From positions 1 through 64,000 of the forward strand of contig CAJNYU010000118.1 in assembly GCA_905331475.1 (NCBI GenBank): a stretch of DNA of 64,000 bases, written 5' to 3'. The translations under genes were made by a program, and so were the position numbers. The notes below the pieces were generated by a model. The model did no database searches. It worked only from the letters and a program-made list of their open reading frames with translations, and was not told the origin of the DNA. Shown in pieces: positions 24,306 to 36,051 of this stretch (positions within the stretch are counted from its first letter, which is position 1; the number at the start of each line of letters is the position of its first letter). Source of the DNA: Rotaria socialis (Eukaryota > Rotifera > Eurotatoria > Philodinida > Philodinidae).

Positions 24306-25565
24306 ATTAATGTCTGAAAATTCACTGACAGCCAATGTAAATCGAAGTGTATTCACTAATTTTTGCAATTTAAACTGTGAAAAATATTGACTTCGATCAT
24401 GAACAACAATAGAGTTGAAAATTTTTTTATTGCAGTAGTTTCATGTAGCACTATTAGAAATTAATATACGATAGATTCTTCAGATATCTTTTTTTTTAAA
24501 TTAAATTCATAGTCTCTAGCGGTTTAAAAACTTAAGACCCATGCAGCCTACCTCTTTCTCTCTCGGCTGGTTTTGGTTTTAATGATATCTGTTGAAAAAT
24601 GTAGACGTCTAGTTATTTTGCTACAAAACTTGGACACAGTAATTCTTTGTCTGCTCATATTGTTTCTATTGTCACTAGATTTTCTGTCAATTTCTCGATG
24701 AAAAAGAGAGATCTAAATACGTAGGTACGGATGTTACAGTTGTAGACCATATATTTTGTATTTTATCACGCCACAAGGATATGTGCTATATTCTACCGTT
24801 TCTTGGGTGGATATATGATCTTGATTCAGCTTTTCATGAGTCCTAAGATAAAAGTATACGGACTCTTTTTGGTATATATGCGTATATACTCTGGGAATGA
24901 AGGAATTTCTTGGCAATGTTCCACACTAAAGCGGCTGCAAAATTTGCCCAAGATTTTTTCAATGATGAAAGATCGTTCAATATCGAATTAGTTTTGGGAC
25001 ATCTCGGTTCACGATATTTCTTTCTTATTTCATCAAGTTGCACTACGTTTTCTATTTGAAGAGACCTATATCATATTATCTAGACTTAGAATTTAAGAAG
25101 ATCATTAAACTTACAGTTAAAATCTATAACTTCAGTTATAACAAAGAAAAAGGAAATAACTGCTACTCTGTAATTGAATTTTATCGTCGTAGCGAAAATA
25201 TTTTATAATTATTTGTCAAATTTATTGTGTTATTATGGAAATTCAACGGATTAGAAAATATCAATTGAAATATTTAAATCACAATGAATTTGTTTACAAA
25301 ATAGAAAACAAAATAAATTAACTTTTTTCTTCTAAGTCTTGTATATAAATTATTGGTCGAAAACTTCATTGCAAATATGAATAATAAAAAAAGATTTTTT
25401 TCTATTATTTTGGTCATCTTTTCATCGAATCTGCATAAAACGTTTACTCGACGATTGGTGCATATATTAGCCATTTATTTTAAATAATGAATCATTCTTT
25501 TAAGATTGCGCAATGATTAAAATAAACATTCATTTATTATTATTTTGTTTTTATAAAATTCAAAC
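24306..25565. other. Intergenic stretch upstream of NUDT14
   Basis: AT-rich, with no recognised gene. A frame at 24843-25043 (-) has some protein-like composition (SSLKKSWANFAAALVWNIAK) but no known motif. The last 100 bp before the NUDT14 start are very AT-rich and presumably contain its promoter and 5' UTR. Confidence 0.4.
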
Positions 25566-26419
25566 ATGTCTGCCAGCCAAAAGCAAGATCAAGAATCAAT
25601 TAAAAATGCAAGTCAAGACAATGTTTTAACTGATGAAGACTTATGTCGCATAAAAGATTTTCAAATTGGAGAATTACCAAAAGATTCAACTTACATTCGT
25701 CCTTTTCGAGCCATATTTATTGATGAACGTAATAATAATCCAGTAAAACGTATGTGGGATGCTATTGATGCTCATGTAAGTCATCAATAAATAGTTCAAT
25801 TGTTTTCTAGTTGATGCATTTTTTTGACCAATTTTATTTCATTATAGAATTCTGTTGTTATTATTGTTTACAATCGATCAACTGATTCTCTTGTTTTTGT
25901 CCGGCAATTTCGTCCTGCTGTTTATGTTATGATGAGTAAAGAAGCACAGAATGCTTCGTTCATAGCTGATATTGATTTTACAAAACAAAATCCAAAATCT
26001 GCTATTACTTATGAATTTTGTGCTGGCATTATTGATAAAAAGCATTTATCTAATAAAGAACATGCACATGTTGAGCTCCTTGAAGAATGTGGTTATTCAG
26101 TTGATATTAATTCAATTGAATCTGTAGCCAAATATCGATCGGGTATCGGTATAGCTGGTGCATTTCAAGAACTTTTCTATGTTGAAGTAACAAATGAAAT
26201 GAAAACAAATGCCGGTGGTGGAAATTTATCGGAATTTGAATGTAAGATAAAATGATAAATATTGATATAGTTTTTATTGATTTATTTACAGTTATTGCTA
26301 TACACGAAGTTCATGTTGATGAGCTTTATCAATTTTTATTTGATGAAACTAAAGCTAAAGAAGCATCATTAATGTTTGGTGTGATGTGGTTCCTGCATAA
26401 AAAAGGACGATTACCTTAA
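25566..26419 (+). CDS. NUDT14: NUDT14-like UDP-sugar pyrophosphatase (Nudix hydrolase)
   Basis: NUDT14 hydrolyses UDP-glucose and related UDP-sugars or ADP-ribose. Exons 25566-25775, 25848-26241 and 26292-26419 give 243 aa (the human protein is about 220). Family blocks follow in order: RMWDAIDAHNSVVIIVYN, LVFVRQFRPAVY (in human VKQFRPAVY), EFCAGIIDKKHLSNKEHAH leading into VELLEECGYSV (Nudix helix with the EExG acid pair), KYRSGIGIAGAFQELFYVEV, GGGNLSEFE, and the closing MFGVMWFL. The helix has V-E where canonical Nudix boxes have R-E; the human enzyme also deviates there (K-E). The extra N-terminal length is a hydrophilic leader starting MSASQKQDQE. AATAAA occurs 12-13 bases after the stop codon. 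Confidence 0.92.
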
Positions 26420-26431
26420 ATTCTAATTAAA

Positions 26432-26437
26432 AATAAA
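26432..26437 (+). terminator. Poly(A) signal AATAAA of NUDT14
   Basis: Canonical hexamer 13 bases beyond the TAA stop at 26417-26419. Confidence 0.6.
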
Positions 26438-28269
26438 TTGATATATATATGTATATATTTCTGAATCATTTGATAATTGAATGTGATGAGTATATCTTGT
26501 TGCTTTTAATGAAAAATTGTTAAATATATAAATCTAAACGATTTAGTGATCGTTTAAAGAAAGGATTCAACTTTGAGACGGAGAGCTTGATGCCTGTATA
26601 AATTGATGCTATTCATTGCCATCTTTACCATTGAGAAAAGTGTGTTCAATTGAGTATATACGTTAATCTATTATGTGAATCGGGAAAGAGAATAGTAATA
26701 AAAATTTGACTTTATGAAAAAATCTTCTCCTTCTTTTTTATGCATCTTCGGGGTAAAAGGTTTTTGTTTAAACGGAAAATTTCGAAGTCTATCCGACGTG
26801 AGATGGTTGAACAATGGATTTCGATATTCTAGCAAAGATCGTTGTTTTACCTATTGATGAAAAGAAAATGAGCATCTCATAAAAACATTTGCCAAATTCC
26901 TTTATTATCGATTTGATTATGATTGCATTATTAAAAATATGATTTTCTTTGTGATAATCATCTACAAAATGAATATCATTCAGATGATCTAACAATCTAG
27001 CATGAGTATTATCTTATCATATCAGATATTTTTCTTTTTGTGTTATTACTATTGATAGATAGTTCAATTAATGCTAATACATTTAAGCGTATAAATAATA
27101 ATTTATTTATGTCAGTTAGAATTAAAATTGATCTTAATGTCGACTGTTTCATTTATTAGTTTAATTGGACGTTTAAACAAAGCATTTTCAAGAGTAGATC
27201 TTTCAAATTATTTTAGTCAAAATTTCTCATATTTGGCAAATATTTTCTGATCTCTTCTATATACTTGTCAGGTTTAGCAACAATTTATTTTAGATATTGA
27301 GCCATTTATATTTGAATGTTTATCATATTTAGAAAACAAAAAAAAATGATTTGAGAAAACTAATCTGATAGACTAGAGATTACAATAAGTAAACATATTT
27401 TCTAATATTCTCATTAAAGAGGTAAATATATCTTATCAGATATATGCCTGCGATTTACTCACATTAACTAGTGTGATCATGTCCTGTTGGCTAGTTTGTA
27501 GACCTTTTTATTTTAACATGTGGCATGATTCATAGTCTTGAAACTGGTTGTATTATCAAATATATTAAATTATCTAAATTAATAGAGTTTATCAAACTGG
27601 TGGCAATTAACTGTAATTGATAGTAGCGCATATTGTAGTATAAATAGTTATATGAAACGTTAAAAGAAGATACGTCCTACACAAAAGCCATGAATTGAAT
27701 CTAGTTTCACGTACATTTCTTTACGATAGAGTTCAAAACATTATCTCATAAAATTAAAATTAAATTTTTTACTGAAAAAGTACTGGGGATCGTATAATAC
27801 GTAGACATGCATATTTCTGGTGTTTATATTAAAGAAAAAGTATATTATTCGATTAAGTTTGGCAAAAAGCTTCGATAAAATAAAGAGAAGATGAAGCGTT
27901 TCAGATTTAATCAAGACTATGGAGCGAATTATAGTAGAAATTTTTCTTTCAAGTATTTCATGTAAAAAAACATCTGAACATTCATATTTTTACTTCTACT
28001 AACTTGACTTTATCAAAGATCGAACTGAATCATTCAATAAAACTCGTCAACGATATTTGGAATTCAATCTCTGCTAGCATTGCCTTACATATTGATGTTA
28101 AGCATAAGCTACTAATATAATGTCGGTTTAAAGTCACGATGACGGCTTTAATCTTAATTGTCCTAAAAGAACATTTAACAGACACAAAAAGATTGAAATT
28201 ATCCTATTTTTTCATTACTATTCTTCAATGCCATTTCTATTTTCATTGTTTTGATATGCTATATTTCCC
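26438..28269. other. Intergenic stretch, nothing recognised
   Basis: AT-rich; only short frames without motifs. No repeat with clear ends was seen. Confidence 0.45.
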
Positions 28270-28494
28270 ACCCAGTCAGACAAGCGTTGAAACAACGATG
28301 TTTTTTACGCGCAAAAAGCGCACACTTCAGTGTTTCATGAAGTTTGAGTGCTTTTCAGAAAATTGAGGAAGCTTGCGAATGACAGCATTGAGAAGGTCAT
28401 TTGATTCGAAACAAAAAAACTCGTTTTAACGGATCAAAATGTGCGCTTTTTATGCGTAAAAACACCGTTTTTTTCAACGGTTGTCTGATTGGGT
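28270..28494. mobile_element. 225-bp MITE with long terminal inverted repeats
   Basis: The left end ACCCAGTCAGACAAGCGTTG continues through TTTTTTACGCGCAAAAAGCGCACA. The right end on the minus strand reads ACCCAATCAGACAACCGTTG and then TTTTTACGCATAAAAAGCGCACA. Arms of about 55 bp differ at several positions and by one small indel. The centre (about 110 bp) has no open frame. The flanks gave no clear target duplication. Confidence 0.85.
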
Positions 28495-29192
28495 ATAAAT
28501 TGTGACGATATTTGGCTTAAATTTATTTTAAATTTCTTTCGAGCAGAAAAACAGAAAATGCTGAAGTACAAAAATTCATTATTTCACAAACTACTTCCCA
28601 ATTCAAATATCAGGACAATCGGAACAATATTTTGTTTTTATTTCTATTCGTAGTACCTCCTTTGTTTTTAAATAATTTCATCGGATCAATTTCTTTCTGC
28701 AACAATATTGCAAGAAAAATTGAGTAGTATATAAGACTATTCTAGTCTTTTTGTAATAATATCATCAAATTCAATGCATTTTGTGCTGTACTGTGCAGAA
28801 TATCTTAATGAGTAGAATTATGAACTCGATCTGACTTGCAACAAAAGTTAAAATCAAGTATAGTTCAGCTTGAGAACTTGAAAAAAAACTATTTCCATTA
28901 AGCATTTTAAGATATCCAGGAGCGATGCATGCCAAGACTGAAAGACTTTTCTTAATTACAAGTCGATCTATAAAATATCATCTCTTTTGACTCCATACTT
29001 AGCTTCATTTAGTGTCAAGAATGTGACAAAGAAATACTACCGCTGAGTTCAAACTGTTCATATCTACCATTATTTTCAATTAAACTGACGTTCCATAGAA
29101 AAACGCGTACGAGCAAAAAAATCAGCTCTTGTTAAAAAAAGAGAGCAATAAGCGATGAAACATTTTGAACCATTCAAAGCTTATCAAAGATA
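28495..29192. other. Upstream flank of the orphan GPCR
   Basis: No gene or clear repeat. Presumably contains promoter and 5' UTR of the receptor gene; no TATA box or acceptor site could be assigned with confidence. Confidence 0.35.
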
Positions 29193-30191
29193 ATGGAAGG
29201 ATTGCATATAACTGCAGCTGTTCTAGGAGTATTAATTTATACTGCTGGATTTATTGGAAACTTTTTATCATTGTTCATTTTCATGCAAAAAGAAGTACGT
29301 AAAGTGTCAACCGGTCTTATTTTTTTACTACTGGCTATATTCAGTACAATTCATCTGTTTTCATTAATTGTTGAATTTATTGCAACCATTTCTGGCTTCG
29401 TACTTGTTCGAAACAGTATATTTCGATGCCAATTCATACTGTGGTTACAAAATGTAACACGTTCAATCTGCTCATTTTTAGCGGTTACTGTATCATTAGA
29501 TCGTTTTCTACGCTCAGAATATCCAATTAAATCACGTATCTGGTGTACAACAATGAATGTTGCTAAACTTTGTGTGATCTATTGTTTATTTTACATGCTA
29601 TTATATGCAATTTTTTTTGATCCACGCAATGTTATGGATAGTAATGACCAATGTTCATTTCCATATGACGATACATTTCGTCTAATAATTCTTACCATTA
29701 TGCCATCCGTTCGTTTTGTATTAATTTGTATAATCCCAGTTATTCTTATGGGTATATTTGGTGGACGTATGCTTTATAATATTAAACGAGTGAAAAAACG
29801 AATTGCACAACAAAAAATGGTACGAAATGCAGCTATCGCTACTATTGCGATTCCAGAATCCACCCGAAATGTAAAACATACTGGCAATCAAAATCGTGCA
29901 AAAACGCTCGATCGCATGTTACTTTTAATGGTTTTTACAAATATAATATCATATATAATAACACAAACACCATTTAACATTTATACTGTTTATTATGGCT
30001 CTGAAGCATCAGACAGTTATAAAGCATATGCATTAATGAGAGCGTTTCTTCTTCTATGGAGTTCAATCTATTTTGGTATTGGTTTTTACGCATATTTTAT
30101 AACTGCAACACAATTTCGGAAACAATTCTTCTCAAATATGAAATACATTTTCACTTTTAATCAACCTTTACAACATCAGTCGAACACATAA
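29193..30191 (+). CDS. Orphan rhodopsin-like GPCR, intronless, 332 aa
   Basis: Seven hydrophobic segments span residues of about 8-30 (TM1, GNFLSLFIF with N1.50), 42-65, 85-108, 125-143, 163-188, 241-262 and 280-303. TM3 starts after a cysteine (IFRCQF) that can pair with one in the second extracellular loop (NDQCSF). The usual DRY motif reads DRFLRSEYP and the TM7 NPxxY is replaced by GIGFYAYF, so it is a divergent class-A receptor. The third intracellular loop is basic (KRVKKRIAQQK). Ligand unknown; divergent intronless receptors of this type are often peptide- or chemoreceptor-like expansions in invertebrates. The ATG used is the first in frame before TM1. AAAATAAA follows the stop by about 20 bp. 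Confidence 0.85.
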   Translation: MEGLHITAAVLGVLIYTAGFIGNFLSLFIFMQKEVRKVSTGLIFLLLAIFSTIHLFSLIVEFIATISGFVLVRNSIFRCQFILWLQNVTRSICSFLAVTVSLDRFLRSEYPIKSRIWCTTMNVAKLCVIYCLFYMLLYAIFFDPRNVMDSNDQCSFPYDDTFRLIILTIMPSVRFVLICIIPVILMGIFGGRMLYNIKRVKKRIAQQKMVRNAAIATIAIPESTRNVKHTGNQNRAKTLDRMLLLMVFTNIISYIITQTPFNIYTVYYGSEASDSYKAYALMRAFLLLWSSIYFGIGFYAYFITATQFRKQFFSNMKYIFTFNQPLQHQSNT

Positions 30192-31600
30192 AAGAGCTAT
30201 TCAAGAAAAATAAACCTAACTAATTTCCTTTCGCATTTTTCATCTTCTCCAAATATTTATTTTATTGTAAAAATACTAGTAGATATTGAAAACAAGCATA
30301 CCATATATACGTATATTTAACAACCCAGTGAAACATAAATCTTTAAAAAAGTTGGTTTTAAGAGAAAGTTTTTAGAAGCTCATAGAAAATGCCAAGAAAC
30401 TTCTCTAGTAGGTGCATATCGTGTAACTCATTGTAGAAAAGGGTTTTGGATATCGAATTTCTTTTGTCATACAGATTATCCAAAACAAAACAAAAAATGT
30501 TCTTTAAAGTTTAAATATTGCAACAATGAAATGTTTGATATGACTAACAGTTTCAACTACAAACCCATAGATTTTTTGCAATGCAATTCTCATAGAGCTA
30601 GATTTTAAGTGAATGTGTATACTTTTAAAAGCGAAATATAGCTAAATTTTTATCATTGACCGTTATCATCAATAGCAAATACACTTAGGTAAAGATCAGT
30701 TGGATAGCTGCAAACGTTCACTCATAGGTAATCCATCAAATTATCTATACTCAATCATGTTTATATGACTTTAGTACACAAACATTTTTATTTACTCATG
30801 AGAATTAATTCAATTGTTTATCTAAACGAATAAACAGACAACATACTGACCGATATCTAAATCATTAGTAAACATTTGAGTTCTATTAATTCTTGCAATT
30901 TATTTTTGTATCTTTAGCATGCTGCTACCAGAACTGTTGAGAAAATATATTTTATTTTTTTTAGAATACATGATAAGTAATCATTCAAACGGTTACACAG
31001 ATAATTGCCATTCACAACTTCCTCATTCAGTTAGTCTCTAACAAAAATATTGAACTGATATATAAACTCGAAAATTTAAATATAGAGATTTCCGACAAAA
31101 GCATTCTAATTTCAGCTGTACAGTATATTGCAATTGCATTACTTTCCAGAAAAATAACTTTCTAGCGACTAAACATGGGATCAATTTTTTTCCGTTTTTT
31201 ACTAACTTTAACCTCATGTAAAAACAAATAAGGGTAAAATCAGATTATAATAGATTTTAATTAGCTAAAATCGGTTATAATCGGTGCCACAGTTGTTTCC
31301 CAATACTACCGCTTAGAACAAATTTCAGTTGATTTTTATCTGTTTTTAATCAATCACAAATCACACTAACATCTGATTCAAAGTAATTGTGATCGTTTGA
31401 GATTGACATCAGACACATAATAACATCTCATCAACTACTTCCAGTAACGCTGATTTACAATTAGCAAGATTAGACTAATTTTTACTTTCATGAAAGTACT
31501 CTCTCAAAAATTCATCAATATTCTATAAATTACATTACTCAGCATTTTTACTTCCTCAACAAAATATACTTCTACTTCCTTATTTTCTGCTAACTCTATT
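30192..31600. other. Intergenic stretch with one short repeat-like patch
   Basis: No gene seen. Around 31235-31290 the words GATTATAATAGATT and CGGTTATAATCGG resemble the palindromic array at 34.9-35.3 kb, so a decayed relative may lie here. Confidence 0.35.
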
Positions 31601-31602
31601 CC

Positions 31603-31840
31603 ACTCTCCCCTGACGACTCCGTGGGGAGAATCCGGGATTTGCCTGGGGAGAATTGATGAGATATCTAAATAAAAAAAAACTCGTTAATTTTTTAAATTT
31701 AAAAAAATTAAAAAGAATTTATTAAGTAATTAGATATTTCATCCATTTTCCCCAGACAACTCCCCGGGGAATCCCCGCTAAACAGCGAAATTCCTAGGGA
31801 CTATCTGGAGATTCTTCTAGGGGAAGTTGACTAGGGAAAC
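31603..31840. mobile_element. Probable decayed foldback element rich in CCCC/GGGG words
   Basis: The flanking quarters (31603-31660 and 31755-31840) are unusually GC-rich for the region. They carry CTCCCC, GGGGAG, CCCCGGGGAA and TAGGGGAAG words in both orientations, around an AT-rich centre with inverted GATATCTAA and TTAGATATT. The possible ends (TCCCCTGACGACTCC and, on the minus strand, TCCCTAGTCAACTTCC) agree only loosely. Boundaries are uncertain. Confidence 0.4.
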
Positions 31841-32565
31841 GAACTGGTGATACTGCTCTCCGAGAAAAAGGAAGACATCAACGAAAACAATCGCTATCAA
31901 AACGAACAACAAATTTGAACATATTCCATTTGAATCAATGGAGCAAAACAAAATTTATCCTTAATATTCGTTTTGAAGCGAAAGGAAGAAATAACGAAAA
32001 ATCAACTCAACTTTGTATTAAAAGGAAACCTGTATTATAACCCAGGAATGTGGAGGTTTTGTGTAATCAATTACTTTTATGGGAAGTACGGTAAAGAGTG
32101 TTACATTTTTTTCTTTGAAAGGGGTTTCATGTTTCAGGCTATCGTGTATTACATCAGATTTTCGATGCGATTTTCCAGATAATTGAATCGTTGTTCTAAA
32201 TTCAAACCAGGTCATATATGTTGAAATCGCGTTGTTCATGTGCATAAAAAACCTTGTTCAGCGTCTCAGGTTCTGTCTTGTTCTTACATATATCGAATCT
32301 AAATAGGTTGTTCCATCATTTTTGTGGAACTCACATATATTTTCGAAGAAAATGATGAGTGTAAATTTAAAAGCGAGATTTTTGCGGCTCCCAACCCAAT
32401 CCTCCTCTCCAATACAGATATTAATGAGTTTAAAATTGTGCTAATTAGGAGTTTGAGTAATTATACTGGTATTTCTTCCTTTTTCAATTACAGCCTGCAC
32501 TAAAAAAGCAATACTTGCCAATTACAGACCATAGTAACTAGCTTAGTGTACCATTACAGGAGTAA
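31841..32565. other. Intergenic, nothing recognised
   Basis: AT-rich sequence between two repeats; only short frames without motifs. Confidence 0.35.
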
Positions 32566-32861
32566 TCCAGGTCGAACAGTCCGGCCTGGAAGCGACCGGT
32601 TCCGGGTAGTCCCGTTGATTTTGTGCAAGCAGTATACCAGTTGGAAAATTTTCGGATTTTTTCTGGTGATTTCCGATCAATTCCTGCCAGAAAGCACTGG
32701 AACTTGACAGGAATCCGCCGGAATAGTCCGGCCGGATTTTTGACAGGAATACTGCTTCCATGTCCCAGTGATTTCCCGTGTTTTCTGCAGCATTTGGTGA
32801 CTTTCCCGCATATTTCTTGGAGTATCCTACGGGATCCGGTGACCGGAATGTTCGACCTGGG
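32566..32861. mobile_element. MITE with CCAGGTCGAACA terminal inverted repeats
   Basis: The left end TCCAGGTCGAACAGTCCGG and the right end, read on the minus strand as CCCAGGTCGAACATTCCGG, are inverted repeats. The 296-bp body is moderately GC-rich with repeated CCGG, CCGGAAT and TTTCCCG/CGGGAA words and no transposase frame. A diverged inverted-orientation copy lies at 24014-24305. The first ten bases match the ends of the 20981-21279 element although the bodies differ. Confidence 0.8.
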
Positions 32862-34145
32862 TAGCTGCTTAATTCGACTTCGAATATAAATGAAAAAAAA
32901 CACTTTCATGTTTTCACGCCATCGCCGGGAAAAGACTTGGTTTTTTTACAAATTATGAAATTTACAAATCGACTTCACTCCCATTTATGATTCAGGAATA
33001 GATTTAGATATTCGTTTTTTGTAAGCTACAAAATTTATATTTTCGAAGTCAAATGTACTGAGAACGTTGATATTGTAGTAAGTCAGGCTTGTCAGATAGT
33101 CATAATTCTCGTATAGACTTTAGAGAAATGTGTATAAATATGTTTAGTGGAATTAAAATGTTTTTGGATGGACGATTTTGTAAAGGCTCTCATTTGGGGA
33201 ATGTATAATAGTAGAACTAATAGTTAGTCTGCTAAGCAATTAGATAGCTTACATAGACTGGCTGCTGTACTTTGTTGTCGTAACATGGTTATACATTTAA
33301 TAGAATGATATTTTTTAATATATTATATTTTCTAATGAAGAAGTATGACAATAATCATCAGTGAAGAATATAATAATATAGAAGATGTTAATAATAAACA
33401 ATAGCACTGATAATAACCGGGAAGAAGAAAAACCAACAACTGCGTAATAGCGAACGAAAATCAATCACGGAGTAGTCATAGTAGAAATATGCCGTAACAA
33501 ATCAAAATAGAGATTATAGCAACCGATAACACGAAGAAACGCTTTGCGCCAGTGAGTGTCATCTACTGACGCTAACAGATTTTGATTTCTTTTGTGTGGG
33601 GTTCTAATATTGCTGCTGAAGAATGTGTTTTATTGAGAGCAGCAATTAAGAAAATCGCGTCTGATTGTTAGTTTTGAATTGTAGTGGTTTTAAGTGTTCT
33701 AGTATATGTGGTAGTATGAGTATCTATCTTCCGACGTTGCCTTCGAATAGGCAATTTTTTTCGCATGGTAGTGTATTGGATTGTTTTCATTGACTCGTTG
33801 CGTAGTCGACGGTGAACGTAAGTGTGTTTTGACTATTGTGCGTTCCATTCTGTATACTTTCGATTGTGCGGATGAAAAGCTTGAGTGCATTGTATGAGCT
33901 TGATTTATGAATTCGTTTCATTTCGTCATTGTTTTCTTTCTTTCTGCTTTGTATGAAGTTGCTATAAATAGGTAGTTTACATAGTGCTTCACAAAATTAG
34001 AATGTATTTTATTTCGTTCACTTTTATGGCAAGTCAAATGCTTTAATTTTAGGCATAAATCATTTAGCAGATATTCTTCCTATGGAACTTATAACATTGC
34101 ATTATATTGTATAATTGGATTGTTTCTTGATTTATTCCGGTGTAA
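32862..34145. other. Intergenic, nothing recognised
   Basis: No gene seen. 33340-33620 has a base composition that is more A-rich on the plus strand than its surroundings and ends in a patch with GCCAGTGAGTGTCATCTACTG, but I cannot assign it to a family. Confidence 0.35.
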
Positions 34146-34179
34146 CGCATAGGAAGGGTGTGGAGTGTGCCTGTGCAGG

Positions 34180-34290
34180 TAGACTCGCGTGTCCGCCTTT
34201 CTTCACACCCACACTTGTCATGTTGTGTGTGGGTGTGTATAGACCGGCATGTCCGGCTTTCCTCAAAGCCACACTTGGATCTTATCATTG
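34180..34290. repeat. Two-copy 60-bp tandem repeat, GT-rich
   Basis: Two copies starting TAGACTCGCGTGTCCGCC (34180) and TAGACCGGCATGTCCGGC (34240) share TTTC-TCA and CCACACTTG in register. Between them lies TGTGTGTGGGTGTGTA. About 75% alike by eye. Confidence 0.6.
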
Positions 34291-34899
34291 GTGGGATCCA
34301 TGGGGCCCTTATGGTTGAATTGGTGAAGCTGATATTTGTTGAGCGTATAGACCTTACTGGTTTGTAAATCTAAAGAAAATTTTAGCACGATGGAATTAGC
34401 TGTTCTTGAGATGTAGTTTAGTCAAAATCAGATTTGGTGAAGCTTGAAATTCGAAGGTTTAAATTTGAAACTTGAAGTTTCAGTTGAATCCAAGTTTCAA
34501 GTATGAGATATATGAATATATAAGCAAAAATTATATGCCTTGGCGATTGATAAATATTAATCATGAAGAAATTTACATTTGCATCAGTTACGCAGCCCAA
34601 ATTGTTTCAGACAAGCGCCGCTGCAGTGTTCTGCACTTCAGGAAATCTATCCGATAAGTACTCATGTAAGAACATAAATTATCTCCGACAAGAACGCTTA
34701 TTCTACGTTATAATGGTTGTGAACTCCCTAACTACGACTTGATGAAGGCCAAAGTTTCAGAATAAGATAGCACAATACATAAAGAAAAAAACTTGAATAT
34801 TACGTGCGATACCAAACGGGAAAATCTGAATATAACCTCTCTCAAACTTAACTCCTAGTTGGGTTTTGAATTTAACTATTTTAACCTACATACAATTCA

Positions 34900-35300
34900 G
34901 TTCGCTCTATAATGCATTCAAAAGCAAAATTGATTCTAATATATGATTAGTAGTAGGAGTTTATTTTAAACGAATCTAATCTCAATAGTTATAATCGATT
35001 CGAGAAACGAATCAATTGCTGTGGATTTTAAGTGCGAAAAAAATAATAAAATACTTATGAAAATCAATTCTAATTGATTAATAAAAACCATAGACAATCG
35101 ATTGTAGTCGCTTTAATCGATTTTATGCGATTAAAGTAAAAAAATCGATTATAATTGATGAAAAATCTTTGATTCCTAATCAACTTCTAAAAAAATCGAT
35201 TAGCCTTCAATTTAATCAGAAAAAAATCATAATTGCTCGGTTTTTATCAATTATTTGTGATGCGAATCGATTATAATCAAAAATGTGTTGATTTTTCACG
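34900..35300. repeat. Array of AATCGATT/GATTATAATC palindromic words
   Basis: Roughly ten copies of AATCGATT or close variants, several extended to ATCGATTATAAT, in both orientations between 34930 and 35285. The pattern resembles the palindrome-packed transposons at 18.6 and 21.0 kb but I could not define terminal repeats, so the limits are approximate. Confidence 0.5.
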
Positions 35301-36051
35301 TCAATTGTTTTACATGGGACTGACCTATTGAAATTGGTGTTTTTAATAATCGAGCCCAAATAGGATGACCTAGATACTGTGAAAAAGTTAATACTCTTCA
35401 TATGAGTATTCTATATGAGTCATGTTATATGGATATTTAATCAGACTAAGATGTTTCTAAACATAATGAATATCTCATTCATTGTTGTCTTTTTTAAACC
35501 CACCTATATTTCTTATTTCATATACAATTTCATACACGTGTGAGCGCGTTCATATGCACGAAAATGATCACAAAAAAAAAGAGAAAAACAAACATACAAA
35601 AGTCGCTCAACATAAACAAAAAAAACAGACACAGGCATGGACATACATTTAAACATCAAGCGAGCAGCATTCAATAAATATGAGCACAGCAAAGATCATA
35701 AGACAGAAGAAAAGAAAACTTTCTAACTATCTTAAGAAGTTCTCATTTTATTTGTTTCTTTTTCCGCTATTTTCAGAAGTATTTTATCAGAGAGATGATG
35801 CCGATAAGTGATGTGGCGATCATATACGAAAAACCTCCTTGGATAATAAACAAGAAAACAAATGTGCAATAAAGTTCAAGTAAAAAAATAAGAGATTTAA
35901 AACAAACACAAAGATGCGTGCGCTGTAGGAGATATTTCTAACTGTTACATGATCAATGAAGGAAGATACGAAAAGAAAACGGATAAATCGGTTAGATCAC
36001 AATGCGGAAATATATGAGTATAAGCAGCAGTCACTTTCTTTTGTATTTTTT
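35301..36051. other. Downstream flank of the phosphatase gene
   Basis: No gene seen. AT-rich with A-runs on the plus strand. Confidence 0.35.

Noticed and set aside
34215-34245. GT-rich TGTGTGTGGGTGTGTA as a telomere-type repeat
   Set aside because: Only a few irregular units within a 60-bp duplication; no extended (TGTGGG)n array as would be expected of telomeric DNA.
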